Below are positions 43,950 through 54,697 of a stretch of 64,000 bases of DNA, in pieces; the first letter of the stretch is position 1; every line of letters begins with the position of its first letter. The position numbers and the translations under genes were made by a program. The notes under the pieces were generated by a model. The model saw only the letters and a list, made by a program, of their open reading frames with translations, had not been told where the DNA came from and searched no databases. This stretch comes from Chloranthus sessilifolius. Taxonomy: Eukaryota > Streptophyta > Magnoliopsida > Chloranthales > Chloranthaceae. The stretch is taken from positions 150,082,060 through 150,146,059 of the forward strand of contig CM037586.1 in assembly GCA_021018995.1 (NCBI GenBank). Reading direction: 5' to 3'.

Positions 43950-45289
43950 TTATATGGGGCGTGCCTCCGAGTTCACAGCCTTTATACGGTTGGAGTCTTG
44001 CTCCAGTTTCAATCCTAGGCGACGTGTTTCTTTTTCAACAATAAAGTTATGCGTCGCCCCTGTGTCCACCATGGCACGAGTACTTTTCCCGTTAATGTAC
44101 ACCTCTATGTACATCAGCCCCTTGGGCGTGACTGTCTTTCCTTTTTCTACTTGCCCCTTTATGGCATTCAGCAACCTGAGTGCCCCCATTCTTGGTTCCT
44201 CCTTAGCAGGGAGGGTAGGAGCGCTAGTAGTAGCTCGAAGGACATTCAACGATTGTTTCTGTGGGCAGTCTTTAACTCGATGAGGCCCTCCGCACAAGAA
44301 GCAACCTGACTTCGACACGTAGTTGGCGGACTCAGCTGACTTTGCATGTGAATCGTTCGCGTGCACCTTCTTTTCTTGCGTGCCGCTCTTGCTTTTCTTA
44401 TTAGCTTTTGGCGGATTCTTCGAACCATTTTTATTCTCGTGTGGCCTCTTCCTATTTTGATTTGAGGGCCCATAGTCCGTTAATCGCTCTGCAGCTGCCA
44501 CCACGGCTACAAGGTCCGGTAGTGTCCTTCTATTTAATTTAGCCTGGGCCTATGGCTTAATGCCTTCAAGGAAGTAGAATATTTTATCTTTCTTAGACAT
44601 TTTCCTGATGTCCAACATCAAAGCGGAGAACTGCCTCACGTATTCTCTAACTGTGCCAGTGTGCTGCAGCTTTTATAGATTTCGCCGAGCGATATAGTCG
44701 ATGTTCTCGGCAAGAATTGTACTTTCAACTCTTTCTTCAGGTCGTCCCATGTGTCTAGGACACAATGACCATTTTGAATATCTTCGTAGCGCGTACGCCA
44801 CCATAATTTAGCATTCCCCTTGAGATACATGGTCGCAGTGACTACTTTTATAGCTTTAGTGGCAGGTGGAACGACACGGAAATACTGCTCTATGTCCCAC
44901 AAGAAATTCTCTAGTTCCTTCGCGTCACGAGCTCCCCCATAGCACCGTGGCTCGGGTATTTTAACCTTTCGTTGGAGAGCTTCTGGCTGTGGAGCAGCCC
45001 CAGAACCAATCGCCCTCATCAGGACGTTCATCTTAGTGGTCAATTTATCAATCTGCAAATAAAGGGCTTCGATGGTGCCCCTTATATCTTCTGCAAGGAT
45101 CTCCACGTTCTCAGCTAACGTGGCATGTTTTTCAGCCAACATGGTGCGATTTTCTTCCTCATTGCTTAGCCGTTCTGCATGGCATGCTTCAAGTGAAACC
45201 ATTGTCTCCAACTGTTCGGCCTGACTCTCAAGGTCTTCTAAACGTTCCCTGGTCCGTCTGCGTGTACCACTACTGGTCCCTTCAGCCAT
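43950..45289 (-). pseudogene. Galadriel gag and protease
   Basis: ATG at 45289 (MAEGTSSGTRRRTRERLEDL), only five bases after the primer-binding site. The first 217 codons include a coiled-coil N-terminus and the capsid block ELENFLWDIEQYFR and AKLWWRTRYEDI. After a frameshift near 44636 the frame 44504-43950 continues, with a Lys-rich stretch, the zinc knuckle CFLCGGPHRVKDC and the protease site MVDTGATHNFI. The DTG catalytic site is intact here, unlike the Tekay copy. Confidence 0.9.
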
Positions 45290-45294
45290 CTCTA

Positions 45295-45307
45295 GGCTTT
45301 GATACCA
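45295..45307 (-). promoter_or_regulatory. Galadriel primer-binding site
   Basis: On the minus strand TGGTATCAAAGCC lies two bases from the LTR end, one mismatch from the standard initiator tRNA-Met site. Confidence 0.85.
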
Positions 45308-45309
45308 AA

Positions 45310-46017
45310 TGTCATGGAGTTACTCTTTTCGACGTAATCTCTCGTGCAGCAACTAGCTTTCTCGAACTAATTTAGCCTATATACATTTCAAACCTGCACG
45401 GTAACGCATAAGGTTAGAAACTATGCGGATTCTCAAATACAATTCATATAGCTATACGCAACGACATTCCTAGGGGCAGCCCCACTTAGGGTTCAGGTTC
45501 GCACCGTGAGGGTGGTCGTGGACCACCAACACGATGGCTCCAGTCCACGACGTGACATAAGCAACCTAACACGTATGTGAGGTCCGAATGCGAGAACTCA
45601 AGCCCACAAGGCTATCGTACGCGTTTCGTAGGGGATCACTTAGGTCAGCGACACGTCACGTGGCAGTTAGATCATTTTCCCATATATATGGTTTAAACAT
45701 CAACAGTGCCAGAATGGCAGGAGGACCTCAAACTTATTGGTTTGACATACCGCAACGCCTTTGCACTGCTGACCCATTTTGTTTCATGTCGCGGCCGCAT
45801 CTCGTGCCCTGCTGGCACTGCATCACGACCAAACAGCCACCATGTCACGTGCCCTCTTGGCCCATGACTGAAGCTCTTGGAGTACCAATGGCGAAGCCCT
45901 CATAGCTTGGTGACACGCCAACGATGCCCCAGCTTCCACCCACCAATGCCTGATGCACTAGTGGCACAAGTGACCCTGCGGCTAGCTCAGATAGCCACGC
46001 CGCGAGCCCACGTCACA
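45310..46017 (-). mobile_element. Galadriel 5' LTR
   Basis: 708 bp, highly similar to 38167-38874. It starts TGTGACGTGGGCTCGCGG on the minus strand and ends CTCCATGACA, adjoining the primer-binding site. Confidence 0.93.
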
Positions 46018-46394
46018 ATGCGCCTTTAGTTCTATTTCTAGTTTTGTGTGGAGGGATCCTCTTATTTTTATTTTGTTTTATGCACTTCTGCTTTGAGCTC
46101 GTTAGGCTTTGTGTTTTGGTTTCATCCTTTTTTTTTCATGAGTCATGGTGAGATGGTTTCCCGGCACGTGACACTCGGGGTGTCGGCATCCATGTACGGA
46201 TGCAACCCACTATGGCCCTTCAGGTGCCACATGTAGTACATCCATGTAACTACCGATCCCATCCTTTGACTTGTGTGCCCTGCGAGACTAGCGCATTATG
46301 ACCCATGTTTTCTCTTGGTTTCGTTTTGTGGTGTGCATTGTGTTTCGGCGTTATACCTTGCGTAGGTTTTACATTTTTGAGGACGAAAATTCCT
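46018..46394 (+). other. Tekay 3' untranslated sequence
   Basis: The continuation of 37876-38166 after the Galadriel insertion. No ORF or repeat recognised in either piece. Confidence 0.6.
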
Positions 46395-46407
46395 AAGGAG
46401 GGGAGAA
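46395..46407 (+). promoter_or_regulatory. Tekay polypurine tract
   Basis: AAGGAGGGGAGAA directly precedes the 3' LTR. Purine-only, typical of the plus-strand primer of LTR elements. Confidence 0.9.
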
Positions 46408-48587
46408 TATAATATCCCTGATATTTGGACCTAGTTTTCGTTTACCTCGGTAAGTATGCCTGAAAAATATTGTGGGATATTTCTGGGTTTTTGGTTAGCT
46501 TATGGTTTGATGAGAATAGTGATCGAAGGATATTGGTTTTAGACTTGTTGAAGGCAGCTAAACCATAGTTTATACTTTATGAAAATTATATGCGCTTAAC
46601 ACCGGAAACTTGTGCAAGTCTTGTGGATAGAATTGCAAATAAGAAAATCTAGATATTTGATGCTTATTTTAGTTTATAAGGAGAGAGGCTTTGAGGACAA
46701 GTTTCACTTCTCTCTCTCGTGTGAAATTGAAACCTTGCAACCCTTGCCTCACCTTGTTCTTAGATCGTGTGAGATTGTGAATCCCTCTCCCCATCTTGGC
46801 CATTGAAAAGGTTTGTAAAGGGAATTGGATTAGTTTGTTGTAATCGGAAGGAAGGCTAGGGGAGAGTGGAAAATTTCTGTGTGTGGTGTGAGTCAGATCT
46901 ATGCTTGTGAAGCAAGGTTTGAATGGACTGATTTGGAGGCTTTGGCCTATTAAACCTCGAAGTTTGGTTCCGATGCTTGATTTTGGTGCAACGGGATCGA
47001 TGGATTAAACGTCAAGAGGTAGGCTTTTAAACCCCCATGAATTAATTAAATTTATGTTTTGCTTAGAGTAGATTATGGTGAATTTTAAATAGATAAACAA
47101 ACTGTGGTTGAATGAGAAAAAGGGGTCCGAAGATCTAAAAATTAACAACCACAGACCTGGAGAAATTCGAGGGTCGAATTTTCGAATTCGACCATCGAAT
47201 TGAAAATCGAGGGTCGAATTTTGGATTTTTACAGCCTGATGAAATTTTGGAAATTCAAGGGTTGAATTTTTATTCGACCATCGAATTTCAAATTCGACCA
47301 TCGAATTTGAATTCAATGGTCGAATTTTGCCCTGTTTCTGGCCTTTGAATTTTTATCGGAATTTTTCTGGGCAAGCTTTCGGGTTTTTTTTTTTTACCAA
47401 TGTTAATCATTGTAGGTTTTGAAATAAAGAGTCTACTGTGAGGACTGCCTTGCTTGTTTTGGATCACTTTGAGTTGAGGTAAGGGAACCTAAACCTAATT
47501 TGCATTCGATTATAAGTATAGGTTATTTTGTATTAAGCATAAATTCTGAAATTTTAAATAACACAGCATGCATAAGAACTCTGAAATATGACACAAATCA
47601 GAACTTTGAAACTTTAATATGACTAAGGACTCAGAACTCCGAAACTTTGAACTTTGATCTTCAAATCAGAACTCCGAAAATCCGTAAATGTATGTAGTAT
47701 ATAAACTTTGATATGTTTAGCACTTGCATTTGATTTGAGGCGCATACGAATGAAACCCTAGATTCTACCAACCATGTTGACGGTAATTCTTTTTGGCGCA
47801 AGTTTCCCTCATAGCATAGGGGCTTGTTGCACTTCAGAAAAAGGGTTCATGGACGACGATGGTCAGTAGGGTTTCCCATTGGTGACTTTTTCCGCTCTCA
47901 TGCTATATGTAATTTGGGAGATAAAATTAAGTTATAAATTTAAGACAATAAGCATGCCTAATTCGGAAATTTGAAAACATCAGACACATTGAATCAACTT
48001 TTGGCTTTCTATTTAGAATTGGAAATTTGGTTTGAAAAGCTTATTGATTCGATTTTGTCTTTGAAAAACCTTCACTTATGATAAAATGCTTTAGATAAGT
48101 TTCCTCTATTGAGCTTCGATGTTAGCTCACCCCGACTAAACGTCAGAGGTGCTGAGGCTGATTTGGGATCGGACGATCTTGATCTAGAGGACTCTGATTT
48201 CGTTCCTGAGGAGGAACTGGAGACACCTGCTGAGGAGTTATTTTCCTGATTTTTATTTGTCTTTTCTTGGTATTTTGTTTAGAATTATTCTGAATTATGG
48301 GCCGAAGGCCGTTGTTTTATCTTTTTGATATAACTCGAGGAACTATCATTAGGAACCATTATTTTAGGTATTTTGGATTGGCCATCACCGATGGTTCTTC
48401 CTAGTTCCTCAGGGTGATATATATTATTTTGATTTAAGCTTTTGTCTTTGCTTACTCTATATCTTGCCTCTGTTTTAGATCTATGTTATGCTGCCGGCCT
48501 CTGTTTGTTACGGCTTATTGAGAAATCAATAAGTTGATGAACCGGCCTTTTCTATACTGAGAGGATTGGAAAAGTCGGGTCGTCACA
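46408..48587 (+). mobile_element. Tekay 3' LTR
   Basis: 2180 bp. It starts TATAATATCCCTGATATTTG (first G of the canonical TG now A) and ends GTCGTCACA. It is longer than the 5' copy, partly because the TTCGAGGGTCGAA motif block (47162-47320) is larger. TSD copy CTCTA follows. Confidence 0.95.
47162..47320 (+). repeat. Expanded TTCGAGGGTCGAA / TTCGACCATCGAA block
   Basis: At least three ATTCGACCATCGAATT and two TCGAGGGTCGAATTTT units alternate in an AT-rich context. In the 5' LTR (15469-15555) the block is shorter, so copies were gained or lost after insertion or during reverse transcription. Confidence 0.85.
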
Positions 48588-48592
48588 CTCTA

Positions 48593-49500
48593 ATATGGGT
48601 TCAAAAGGGTAAATATTTTCTGGGATTTTAGCTTTTTGACTCAAACTATACAAAAGATAGCCTTAAATCATCTTCATGATTCACTAGCATGAATGCGATA
48701 TTATTTTGATATATATAATAAACAGTTCTAGAAAAATAGGTCATCATAATCATGGAATATTTGATTAAAAATTTCCGCAATATGAGATTCCATTGTGACA
48801 CAGTCAAGAAGTTCATAGAAAATTTAAATTCGAATAGAAAACAGTCTCTCTCAAAATAAAATATGAATTATGACTCAAAAGCTCACTGATTATATAATTT
48901 TGAAATTATAATCTAAATATTGCAGTTTAAATCAAAGTATAGTTTCAAACATTCAATTTGATACAGTGTTCAAGAGAGCTAGACATGAATTGTAACTATT
49001 TATTTTGATTGTTGAACTTCTACTACGATGGATCGTAAAGTATTCTGGAATCATTATTTTTATATCATAACTCACATATGATGGTTAACTAATAAATATT
49101 CATAATATTTCAAAACTAATCTAAATTCGTAAGAATTTTTATTTTTTTTAGTAATATAAAAAGTAAACTAATTAAAAGTAACTAACTAATATACGTAGAA
49201 GTGTGCCCCCCCAAACTTGAATAGGACAATGTCCTCATTGTGTAAAAATATGGGATACTCAAATTTTGTTAACTTTATGATGCTCCTAAGGTATCGGACA
49301 TATATTCTGTAAAATCATTCAAAAATCTCCCCAAACTTGAGAGAAATTACTTCCGACATAAACAAGCAGAAATTGTATTATAAACAAAATAATTAGAAAC
49401 AATAATAACAATCATAAGAAATTTTCATATATTAAACGAAATATTTACAGAGATCATTAAAAAGGAAAAAAAATGATTGGATAAAAGATTAAACATAGGA
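48593..49500 (-). mobile_element. Minus-strand Athila interior (part 2)
   Basis: It resumes the block interrupted at 14712. On the minus strand it carries CAATGAGGACATTGTCC followed by TTCAAGTTTGGGGGG (49205-49240), the counterpart of 30531-30560 in the plus-strand Athila, and a second CAAGTTTGGGGAG near 49325-49345. No gag-pol of this element follows, so its 5' part is lost or lies outside. The right border near 49500 is not sharp. Confidence 0.6.
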
Positions 49501-49850
49501 AAATTTAGACACATCCTAACTACGACACTGGTAGCAACGTTTGAAGCAAAATTTTCTTCGATAAAAACCGAACCTTGGCTTCTAACCACCTTCAATTAGA
49601 GTCTTATTCGTGCCTTTCCGAAGGCATATCCACACCTTGGCAGGGTCGCTACTCCAAGAGCTGTAGGAACACTCCTTACTGCCCTCCAAACCTAGGTCCA
49701 AAATATTTCTTCTTTTAGAGGTCCGGTTGGTGTAAATATAGGCACACCCATATGTTATTGGGTACAATTATTTTAACTCAACACTCTTCCTTCTAGCCTG
49801 GGTTTTGGGTACTTAAACAATTAACTGCTTTGAATGAGATGAGGGATATT
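49501..49850. other. Unassigned
   Basis: A minus frame of 61 codons (49767-49582, RNILDLGLEGSKECSYSSW) is open but unrecognised. It might be a remnant of the Athila third ORF. Confidence 0.25.
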
Positions 49851-49859
49851 GTTTTTCGT

Positions 49860-50160
49860 CCCAATTATCTTTGACACAATAGATCTTCAGGTCATAGTCC
49901 GACTATCAGATGATTAGAGTTGTTTGTCCCAATCTTCGACACAATAGATCTTCAAGTCATGATCCTACTACCAGAAGGTCAACTTTTTATTCCATGTGAC
50001 ATACAACCCGAGAAGTGTTTGGTGGATTTGTTTGAAGTATTCCCATTACCAGGTTCACCTTTTGAGATGTATATCTTGTAGAATCAAAATATGACCGTCT
50101 AATGATAAGCCCATGATCTCATAATTTATTGTCTCAAAAAACGATCTCTACGAAAAACAA
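49860..50160. mobile_element. Degenerate Mutator-like foldback remnant
   Basis: It contains CACAATAGATCTTCAGGTCAT twice (49876 and 49939) and the opposite arm near 50090-50160 with GATCTCATAATTTATTG. Same family as 5130-5400. The duplicated left arm echoes the tandem arm at 54136-54495. Confidence 0.5.
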
Positions 50161-50544
50161 TCTCTACAGCTCATTGAAAGAATCTCTATAGTAGCTTGCA
50201 ATCTTGGTCTCATATCTCTAACTTTGTTGTCGCTAAACTCCCTATCAAATATCTTGGTATTCCTACCGGGATGGGCAAACTCAGAACTTCCGATTGGAAA
50301 CCAGTTGTTTCCAAAGCGAAAAACAGACTTAGTGGTTAATTGGAAGAGCAAATTGCTCTCCAAAGGTGGCAGATTGATTCTTGCTCAATTGGTTCTTAGC
50401 GCCTTGCCAACTTATTATCTGTCCATGTACAAATGCCCTGCTAAAATCTGCCAAGACATTGAAAGATTGGAACGTAATTTCATATGGGACAATCTTGGTG
50501 ACACTAAGAAGATGCACTTAATCAGTTGGGGCACGGTTACTACT

Positions 50545-50730
50545 CCTCAATGAGCAGGTGGCCTTGGAATCCTGCCTATTAACTTCATGAATAAAGCTCT
50601 TCATAAATCCTCAATGAGCAGGTGGAATCCTGCCTATTAACTTCATGAATAAAGCTCTTCATAAATCCTCAATGAGCAGGTGGCCTTGGAATCTGGCCTA
50701 TTAACTTCATGAATAAAGCTCTTCTTATGA
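50545..50730 (+). repeat. Three-copy ~60-bp tandem repeat in the LINE
   Basis: The unit CCTCAATGAGCAGGTGG...GCTCTTCATAAAT occurs at 50545-50608, 50609-50666 and 50667-50726. The second copy is six bases shorter (the first copy reads GTGGCCTTGGAAT, the second GTGGAAT). Confidence 0.9.
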
Positions 50731-51479
50731 AGATGGTGGTGTTGCCTTGGCGATGATAAATCGAGTCGGTGGAGAGATATAGTTAGCAACAAATACCAAG
50801 TAACAAAGTTTGGGCAATCAAGAATTCAAAATTCTCTAAAATGCTTCTTGGTGGTGGAAAGGGATTATGACTGTCCGCGAATATTACATCACGAATGTTA
50901 AGTTTAAGGTCGGCAATGGCACACAGATACATCTTTGGACTGATATCGGTTGCTCTCTATGTTCTTAATTTCCTAATCTTCATGCTATATCGACCAACCC
51001 GAAAGCTTATATCTCTGATATATTTTCTATTAACGGCAGCTGGAACTTATGCTTCAAAAGAAGATTTTCAGATTCAGAGATCCACAAATTCTGCAGTCTC
51101 CCTAGCATTATGGACAAAACCAGATTATCTCTAAACCGAAAAGATGAGCGTCTTTGGGTAGACACTAAGCCCAGCTTCACTGTCAAATCCGCCTACAGAT
51201 CCCTCAGTACGAATCTACCGATGGCTGACTGGAACTTTATTTGGGATCTTAAAATCCCAACAAAAGTTATTTTCTTCCTGTAGTCCCTCTTTTGGAACAA
51301 AATTGCTACAATCTCCCATCTCATCAGGAGAGGTATGATCATCTGGCAACAATGTTATTTCTGCAGGGCTGCTGATGAAGACACTGCTCACTTATTTATT
51401 CATTGCTCTAAAATAAGCCCAATTTGGAACAGAATTTTCAGCACTTTTGGAATATCTACCTGTTATTTCTGCAGGGCTT

Positions 51480-51609
51480 AATGTTTCACTCACTCCACTC
51501 CATGCTTCACCTGCGGCCCACCGAGCCAGAGCCGACCTAGAGATGAGCTTGAAAAGCTCGGCCCGGCCCGGCTTGATTAATACTATATAAAAGGTTTATA
51601 TATAATAAA

Positions 51610-51697
<88 letters not shown>

Positions 51698-51720
51698 CAA
51701 ATTGGATAATGTAGGCCATC
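51480..51720. other. Insertion in the LINE: GC-rich hAT-like fragment plus (TA)n
   Basis: CGGCCCGGCCCGGCTTG and GAGCTTGAAAAGCTCGG resemble the 3895-4052 element. A TA run follows (about 51614-51694). LINE-like coding is absent here. Confidence 0.5.
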
Positions 51721-51934
51721 ATTGATGAGATTTCTCAAAACCCACCAAATATTTTAAATGATGATAAAATCATTTGGAACAATTGTAAAACGGGATCTTT
51801 CACCTTCAAGCTCGGCTTGCCCATAGAGGCCAAAGTGAATTGGGCAAAGTTCATATGGCACCGGTATCATAAACATTTATTTTTTAGATGCTCCTACTCC
51901 AATTGGATATGGAGGTCTATCTTGGGAAGACTTA

Positions 51935-52298
51935 GGCTGATATGGCATAGCTCTCTGGCAGATCCTGTCATAGTAGAGGTCACCTGCTTTAGCAGGTTCC
52001 CATCCTCTTTGCTAACATTCTGCTACCTACTTGAGCAGGTACTCCTCCTTGATAACTCCATGCATAGCAAGATTTTATGCAAGATTTAGCTGTTCAACAG
52101 TTCTACCCTCCTTTCTACTGACTCTTTGCTAGAGCAGATTTTATTTGCTATGGTAGGGAGTTAATAGAGAGCAGGGAGGTTGCTGCTAGAGTAGGTAAAT
52201 CCTCCTTTATAGGGAATTAGAAAAGAGAACGAGTACCAACTAAAGCAGGTGAACTCTGCTGTGGCAGGGGTTAGCAAAGAGCTATGCCATAAGCAGCC
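51935..52298. mobile_element. Tourist-like (PIF/Harbinger) MITE with TTA TSD
   Basis: The left end GGCTGATATGGCATAGCTCT faces the right end AGAGCTATGCCATAAGCAGCC. The 3-bp duplication TTA lies at 51932-51934 and 52299-52301. Further inward ACCTGCTTTAGCAGGT-like and CTGCTGTGGCAGG segments keep the inverted symmetry. 364 bp. It splits the LINE frame between ILGRL and the continuation at 52302. Confidence 0.82.
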
Positions 52299-52849
52299 TT
52301 AATATCTCTAAGAACACAGTTGGAGATATTAATGAAGAAGTGGAATATTGTATTGCTAAGGCCAAAGGTGATTCTAATCCGAAGGCTCTTGTCCAGATTG
52401 CCTTTGCAGCAATGATTTGGTACATCTGGCGCGGGAGAAATCAGAGGATCTTTGAAGGGCTAAATACTCATAAAAATTTTAACCTCAAGAACAATCTTTA
52501 GGATATCACACTGAAACTGAGGGTGGATGAAGATTCTATGGAGAACATTTGGAATTTTGATATTTCGATGAGGCCTACTCATATTCCTTGTAGTTGGGAT
52601 CCTCCTTCAGAAGGGATACTAAAACTCAATACTGAATTCAGTTCATAATGAGCAGATTTCAGCAATAGAGCTTCAGCCACGTTTAATTCAACTGCGGATA
52701 TGTTAGCTAAGAGGGGTCTCGATGAAGCCTGGGTACTGCGGATAAGTTATCGAATGTAATCTTCCAAGTTTTTTTAATAAAAGGTGGGATCCTTTAACCC
52801 CGGGTATTTATAAAAAAAAATTAGTAAAAAACTATGTCATGGAGGAACC

Positions 52850-53240
52850 CATGAGGCTAGTGGAAGTAATTAAAGGAAGAACCTGTTCTCGTGTAAGGTG
52901 TAAGACTGTCACCGGGTTGAGTTGGGTTACCCAAACATTGTAGTTGAACGGATCAATGGTATAAGCTCGCTCGACCCGAAAATTTGACCTGAACCGACAT
53001 GATACCCTTTTGTCCTTGATTTTATATAGAATATCATGTCGACCCCTTTTGTCATTGATTTTATATAGAATATCATGTCGACCGGACTTTGCCCGAAGGT
53101 CGGGTAGGCTGCCTCATGCTCGACTCGACAGGTCAAGTATACATGCCTTACTCTATAAAAAACCTGGGTCAAGCTGGTCCATCAATAAAAAGCTCAAGTA
53201 GGTTATCCTATCAACTCGACCAATTGACAATCCTATAAGA
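52850..53240. mobile_element. Possible hAT-like MITE
   Basis: TAAGACTGTCACCGGGTTG near 52902 faces ACCAATTGACAATCCTATAAG near 53218. Both arms carry GGGTTGAG/CTCGACC-type words, and a 49-bp stretch (ATAGAATATCATGTCGACC) is duplicated at 53025-53082. The duplication flanks are unclear. A similar end, TAAGGCTGTCAACGGGTC, starts at 53264. Confidence 0.4.
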
Positions 53241-53818
53241 CGGACGAGAGAGAGAGCTGGGGGTAAGGCTGTCAACGGGTCAAGTAGGGTTGGATCCAAA
53301 TTTTAGCTATCTAATAAGAAAATCATAAATATACCCAACCCAATGGTGCACCCGACCTGACTCGACCCAATATATTGGTGCACTCAATTCAATCTGACCC
53401 AACTTAATAGCCTATAGAAATACCCGACTCGCTAAAAAGTCATGTTTTTTTCTCTTATTTCCTAAGAACTCTCTTGTTGACACGTCACCCCTAATTTTTC
53501 TGGTTGTTTCACATATGCACTAAAAGTACGTATTCTCTTTTAAGATATATAGATATAGGTGTATCTCATTCGCATGAACAAGTCACAAAAATCTATAATA
53601 AAACATGAAGAGGCATTCGAAACGACTCCCTTCGCTTAACCGGGTGTAGCGAGCCTACGAAAATCATGAAAGTCGGGCTTAATCGAAGCGTGCCTCTTAA
53701 AAAAAAATGGCAAATTACCCAGATTATCCAGTACGGTCGGAAGTATGTGCTAATTACCTGATAGGGTCCAACTGTCCAAGGTATCATTTATTACTTGAGA
53801 GGGTACCCTCAAACTTTT
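53241..53818. other. No gene recognised
   Basis: Contains CGACCCAA/CAACCCAA words after the 53264 hAT-like end, then AT-rich sequence. Confidence 0.4.
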
Positions 53819-54082
53819 ATTTTATTAGGTTCTTTGCAAATATCCCCTTAGTTATGTTGATATTACAAATAACCCCCAGTTATAGTTATTTTCTTTAAAT
53901 ACCGTGAGTTAGGATTTTGGTGTTCATAAAACACCCTCTTTAATGGATGCTACTTTAAATGATTAATCAGTCATTAATGAATAGCCTAAATACCATATTT
54001 ATCCTTTTTAAAATTAAATTACTAAATTGCCACCCTCTACATTGTAAGAGTAATTTTAAATCCACCATCCACTTATAAAAAA

Positions 54083-54697
54083 GAGTAGTTTTAAATCCAC
54101 CCACCAAATATTTGAGTTCACCCACACTAAAAAACATTGACTGCATTGAATCGGACGATGGAGATCGTTTATCGTCCCAACCTTTCACACGATGGATCTT
54201 GAGATCACGGTGGCACCTTTAGACGATTGACTGCATTGAATCAGACGATGGAGATCATTTATCGTCCCAACCTTTCACACTATGTATCTTGAGATCATGG
54301 TGGCACCATCAGACTATTAACTGTATTGAATTGGACGATGGAGGTCGTTTATCGCCCCAACCATTCACACGATGGATCTTGAGATCATGGTGGCACCATC
54401 AGATGGTTGATTGCATTAAATCGGACGATGGATATTGTTTATCGTCCCAACCTTTCACATGATGGATCTTGAGATCATGGTGGCACCAACAGATGGTTGA
54501 TTTTTTATTTCATGTGGTACACACCCAAAAAAATGACCTTAAAATTAATTTTAACCGTATACGTGATGTTAAGGTCACTTTTATGAGATGAGCCACGATA
54601 AATAAAACCGATCGCCTAAACGATTTCCATCGTCTTATTCAATGCAATCAATGTGTTTTAGCATGGGTGAACTCAAAGATTTGGTGGATGGAAGTAG
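54083..54697. mobile_element. Mutator-like MITE with fourfold-amplified left arm
   Basis: It starts GAGTAGTTTTAAATCCACC and ends near GGTGGATGGAAGTAGAC. The internal 90-bp segment of the left arm is repeated four times (54136, 54226, 54316, 54406), while the right arm has it once. Related to 6850-7256. Confidence 0.7.
54136..54495. repeat. Four-copy 90-bp tandem array
   Basis: Each unit begins ATTGACTGCATTGAAT-like and contains CGGACGATGGAGATCGTTTA and CACGATGGATCTTGAGATCA. The period is exactly 90 bases over four units, with a few substitutions each. Confidence 0.92.

Larger units (their letters stand above)
38167..46017 (-). mobile_element. Galadriel-type chromovirus inside the Tekay 3' region
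   Basis: Two LTRs of 708 bp each, tRNA-iMet primer-binding site, gag with CCHC, protease, reverse transcriptase, RNase H, integrase and chromodomain, all on the minus strand. Protein motifs ([45 protein letters not shown]) fit the Galadriel/CRM side of the chromoviruses. An Athila-type solo LTR interrupts it at 40286-42109. Left flank CATGT and right flank ATGCG do not form a clear target duplication. Non-functional. Confidence 0.9.
14713..48587 (+). mobile_element. Complete Tekay-type chromovirus, with nested insertions
   Basis: Both LTRs, a tRNA-iMet primer-binding site, gag, protease, reverse transcriptase, RNase H, integrase with C-terminal chromodomain, an extra ORF and a polypurine tract are present in order. 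The 5-bp target duplication CTCTA is exact (14708-14712 and 48588-48592). Without the two inserted elements (20110-33961 and 38167-46017) the element would be about 12 kb. Every coding part is inactivated by stops and frameshifts, so it is non-autonomous now. Confidence 0.93.
50206..52780 (+). pseudogene. LINE (non-LTR element) 3' half: reverse transcriptase end, zinc-binding and RNase H
   Basis: Visible in order over shifting frames: AKLPIKYLGIPTGMGKLR (about 50225), KSKLLSKGGRLILAQLVLSA (50342), KMHLISWGTV (50510), the zf-RVT region DWNFIWDLKIPTKVIFF (51230) and CSKISPIWNRIF (51405), a second zf-RVT-like stretch NWAKFIWHRYHKHLFFRCSY (51840), and KALVQIAFAAMIWYIWRGRN (52385). The RNase H end has ADMLAKRGLDEAW (52695). 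The tail TATTTATAAAAAAAAAT at about 52806 marks the 3' end. Several stops, frameshifts and insertions. Two zf-RVT stretches suggest a duplication or two fused copies. Confidence 0.8.

Noticed and set aside
43759-44283. 174-codon plus-strand ORF
   Set aside because: Antisense shadow of the Galadriel gag/protease frames on the minus strand.
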